Part shown: in pieces, positions 6,307 through 7,468 of the stretch
Layout: every line of letters starts with the position of its first letter
How positions within the stretch are numbered: position 1 is the first letter of the stretch
Assembly: GCA_964415255.1 (NCBI GenBank)
Contig: CAYQAC010000221.1
Coordinates: 1-7,468, forward strand
Direction of reading: 5' to 3'
Source: JAHBVY01 sp964415255
GTDB taxonomy: Bacteria; Myxococcota_A; Polyangia; Polyangiales; Polyangiaceae
Length of the DNA stretch: 7,468 nt
Translations under genes and position numbers: made by a program
The notes under the pieces: generated by a model
Told to the model about the DNA's origin: nothing
Seen by the model: the letters and a program-made list of their open reading frames with translations, nothing else
Database searches by the model: none

Positions 6307-7468
6307 CTACTGGATCATCAGCTGCACCCGGCGGTTGCGGGTGCGATTCGCGTCGGACACGTTCGGGACGAGCGGCTTCGTCTGGCCGTAGCCCTTCGCG
6401 CTGAGGCGCGAGCCGTTGATGCCCATCTTGATCAGGGCGTCGCGCACCGCCGTCGCGCGCTCATTGCTGAGGCGCATGTTGTACTCGGCGGAGCCGGTGT
6501 TGTCCGTGTGCCCCTGGATCTCAAGGGAGGTGATCTCCGGCTTGGCGCGCAGCACCTCGGCAATCTCCTGGAGCAGCGCCATGGAGTCAGGCGAAATGGT
6601 CGAGGAGTTGTGCTCGAAGTGCACCTGCTTTCGTAGCTGCAGCTCCTTCGCCGTGGCCACCACGTTCGCCGTCTTGGGGCGCTTGTTCAGCGAGATGCGC
6701 GCCTGCACATCTTGCTGCGCCTGCACGTCCCACTCAGTCACGCTGACGAAGTAGTCAGGCGCCGTGACGGTGATCTTCGCGGTGCCGGGCACCACGTTCT
6801 CGAAGCGGAAGGCCCCAGTGGCGTCGGCGCTCAGCTCCAGCTCGCGCCCCAGCGGATCCGTGATCTTCACGGTGGCGCTCGCCACCGCGCCGCCCTCGGA
6901 GTCTTGTAGCTGACCCACCACGTTGCCCACCTTAGGGAGCGCTGAGAGCTCGCAGGTGATCTGGGTGACGCTGGGGCCGCTCGGCAGGTTCGGAGCCGCC
7001 TGACCAGGCACTGGCGTGGCCGGCGTGACGACCACCAGCGTCGCGCTGCACTCCCCGGTGCGGTAGCCCTCCGCGGCGACCTTCATGGTGTAGGTGCCTG
7101 GGTCCAGATCCGCGCTGATGAAGCTGCCGTCGGCGCGCCCCACCATGCCGGTGAGCGGCCGCCCCTCGAAGGTCAGGGTGGCGCCTGGGATCGGGTGCTT
7201 GGTGGCTTCGTCGACCACGGTGCCGGCGATCACATAGCGCTGTGGCCCGCTCGCCGAGGGCTTCTCGATCTCCACCACCTTCACGGTGGGCTCCGCCTCG
7301 TTCACGTCGTAGGCGTAGCCGACGCCCAACCACAACGCCCAGGGCAGCTCCGGCGCGACCTCCTCCAGGAAGCTGCTGGTGGCGCCGGTGCCGATGTCGA
7401 ACGCGGCGGTGAAGCCGAGGCCATCGAGCCACGGGTGCACCCGCGCGCCGAGCGTCAGGCGCTGCGGC
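6307..7468 (-). CDS. OmpA-family outer-membrane protein with two Ig-like regulatory domains (5' end outside window)
   Basis: The last 386 residues are visible, ending with TAG (complement of 6307-6309). The frame is open to the window edge (PQRLTLGARVHPW...), so the GTG at 7440 is not the true start. Domains: the end of a probable beta-barrel or membrane-associated region (about 1-52, LGARVHPWLDGLGFTAAFDIG, then WALWLGVGYAYD); two carboxypeptidase-regulatory-like/Ig-like domains (about 77-147, AGTVVDEATKHPIPGATL, and about 179-260, VVGQLQDSEGGAVASATVKI); and a complete OmpA C-terminal domain (about 279-386, with IQGHTDNTGSAEYNMRLSNE). The peptidoglycan-binding Asp of HTD (322) and the Arg of NER (337) have the expected 15-residue spacing. 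It probably anchors the outer membrane to the cell wall. Cysteines at about 140 and 172 could pair. It converges on rbfA and is unrelated to that operon; its promoter is outside the window. Confidence 0.88.
   Translation of the reverse strand, partial: PQRLTLGARVHPWLDGLGFTAAFDIGTGATSSFLEEVAPELPWALWLGVGYAYDVNEAEPTVKVVEIEKPSASGPQRYVIAGTVVDEATKHPIPGATLTFEGRPLTGMVGRADGSFISADLDPGTYTMKVAAEGYRTGECSATLVVVTPATPVPGQAAPNLPSGPSVTQITCELSALPKVGNVVGQLQDSEGGAVASATVKITDPLGRELELSADATGAFRFENVVPGTAKITVTAPDYFVSVTEWDVQAQQDVQARISLNKRPKTANVVATAKELQLRKQVHFEHNSSTISPDSMALLQEIAEVLRAKPEITSLEIQGHTDNTGSAEYNMRLSNERATAVRDALIKMGINGSRLSAKGYGQTKPLVPNVSDANRTRNRRVQLMIQ

Noticed and set aside
6307..7440. GTG at 7440 as the true start of the OmpA-like gene
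   Set aside because: The frame stays open to the window edge with sequence that looks like a beta-strand (RLTLGARVHPW), and no signal peptide follows the GTG.

Overview
The window is very GC-rich and carries a classic translation/transcription operon on the + strand (rimP end, nusA, a ylxR-type gene, infB, rbfA). A convergent outer-membrane gene on the - strand enters from the right edge. Several traits together suggest a Myxococcota/deltaproteobacterial-type organism: the base composition, a NusA N-domain longer than that of E. coli, a YlxR protein joined to an L7Ae-like domain, a long Ala/Pro/Glu- then Gly/Arg-rich IF-2 linker, and an OmpA-like protein with carboxypeptidase-regulatory-like modules. 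This placement is inference; no rRNA or other marker is present.

Left to centre (1-5491): the RimP C-terminus runs to 203. NusA follows from a preferred ATG at 227 and ends at 1867. A YlxR-L7Ae fusion starts 11 bases later and overlaps infB by an ATGA (2634-2637). The tight spacing implies one transcript coding for 30S maturation (RimP, RbfA), transcription elongation/antitermination (NusA), an RNA-binding YlxR/RnpM-family protein and initiation factor IF-2. IF-2 is interrupted by ten N (4900-4909) with 37 surplus bases before them. Removing that 47-base block restores an uninterrupted IF-2 sequence of about 936 residues, so this looks like an assembly fault rather than a mutation.

Centre to right (5492-6306): a strong hairpin (5499-5533) lies just after infB, then rbfA with a good ribosome binding site. 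Behind rbfA is a convergent intergenic region made almost entirely of repeats: seven full 22-base tandem units plus a partial one, a perfect 24-base palindrome, and four 15-base direct copies of one palindrome arm. truB, which often follows rbfA, is not here.

Right end (6307-7468, - strand): an OmpA-family protein whose start lies outside the window. It has the end of a probable beta-barrel, two Ig-like regulatory-type domains and a complete peptidoglycan-binding OmpA domain.

I found no clearly new biological system. The items most worth following up are the intergenic repeat/palindrome array, the YlxR-L7Ae fusion and the broken point in infB.
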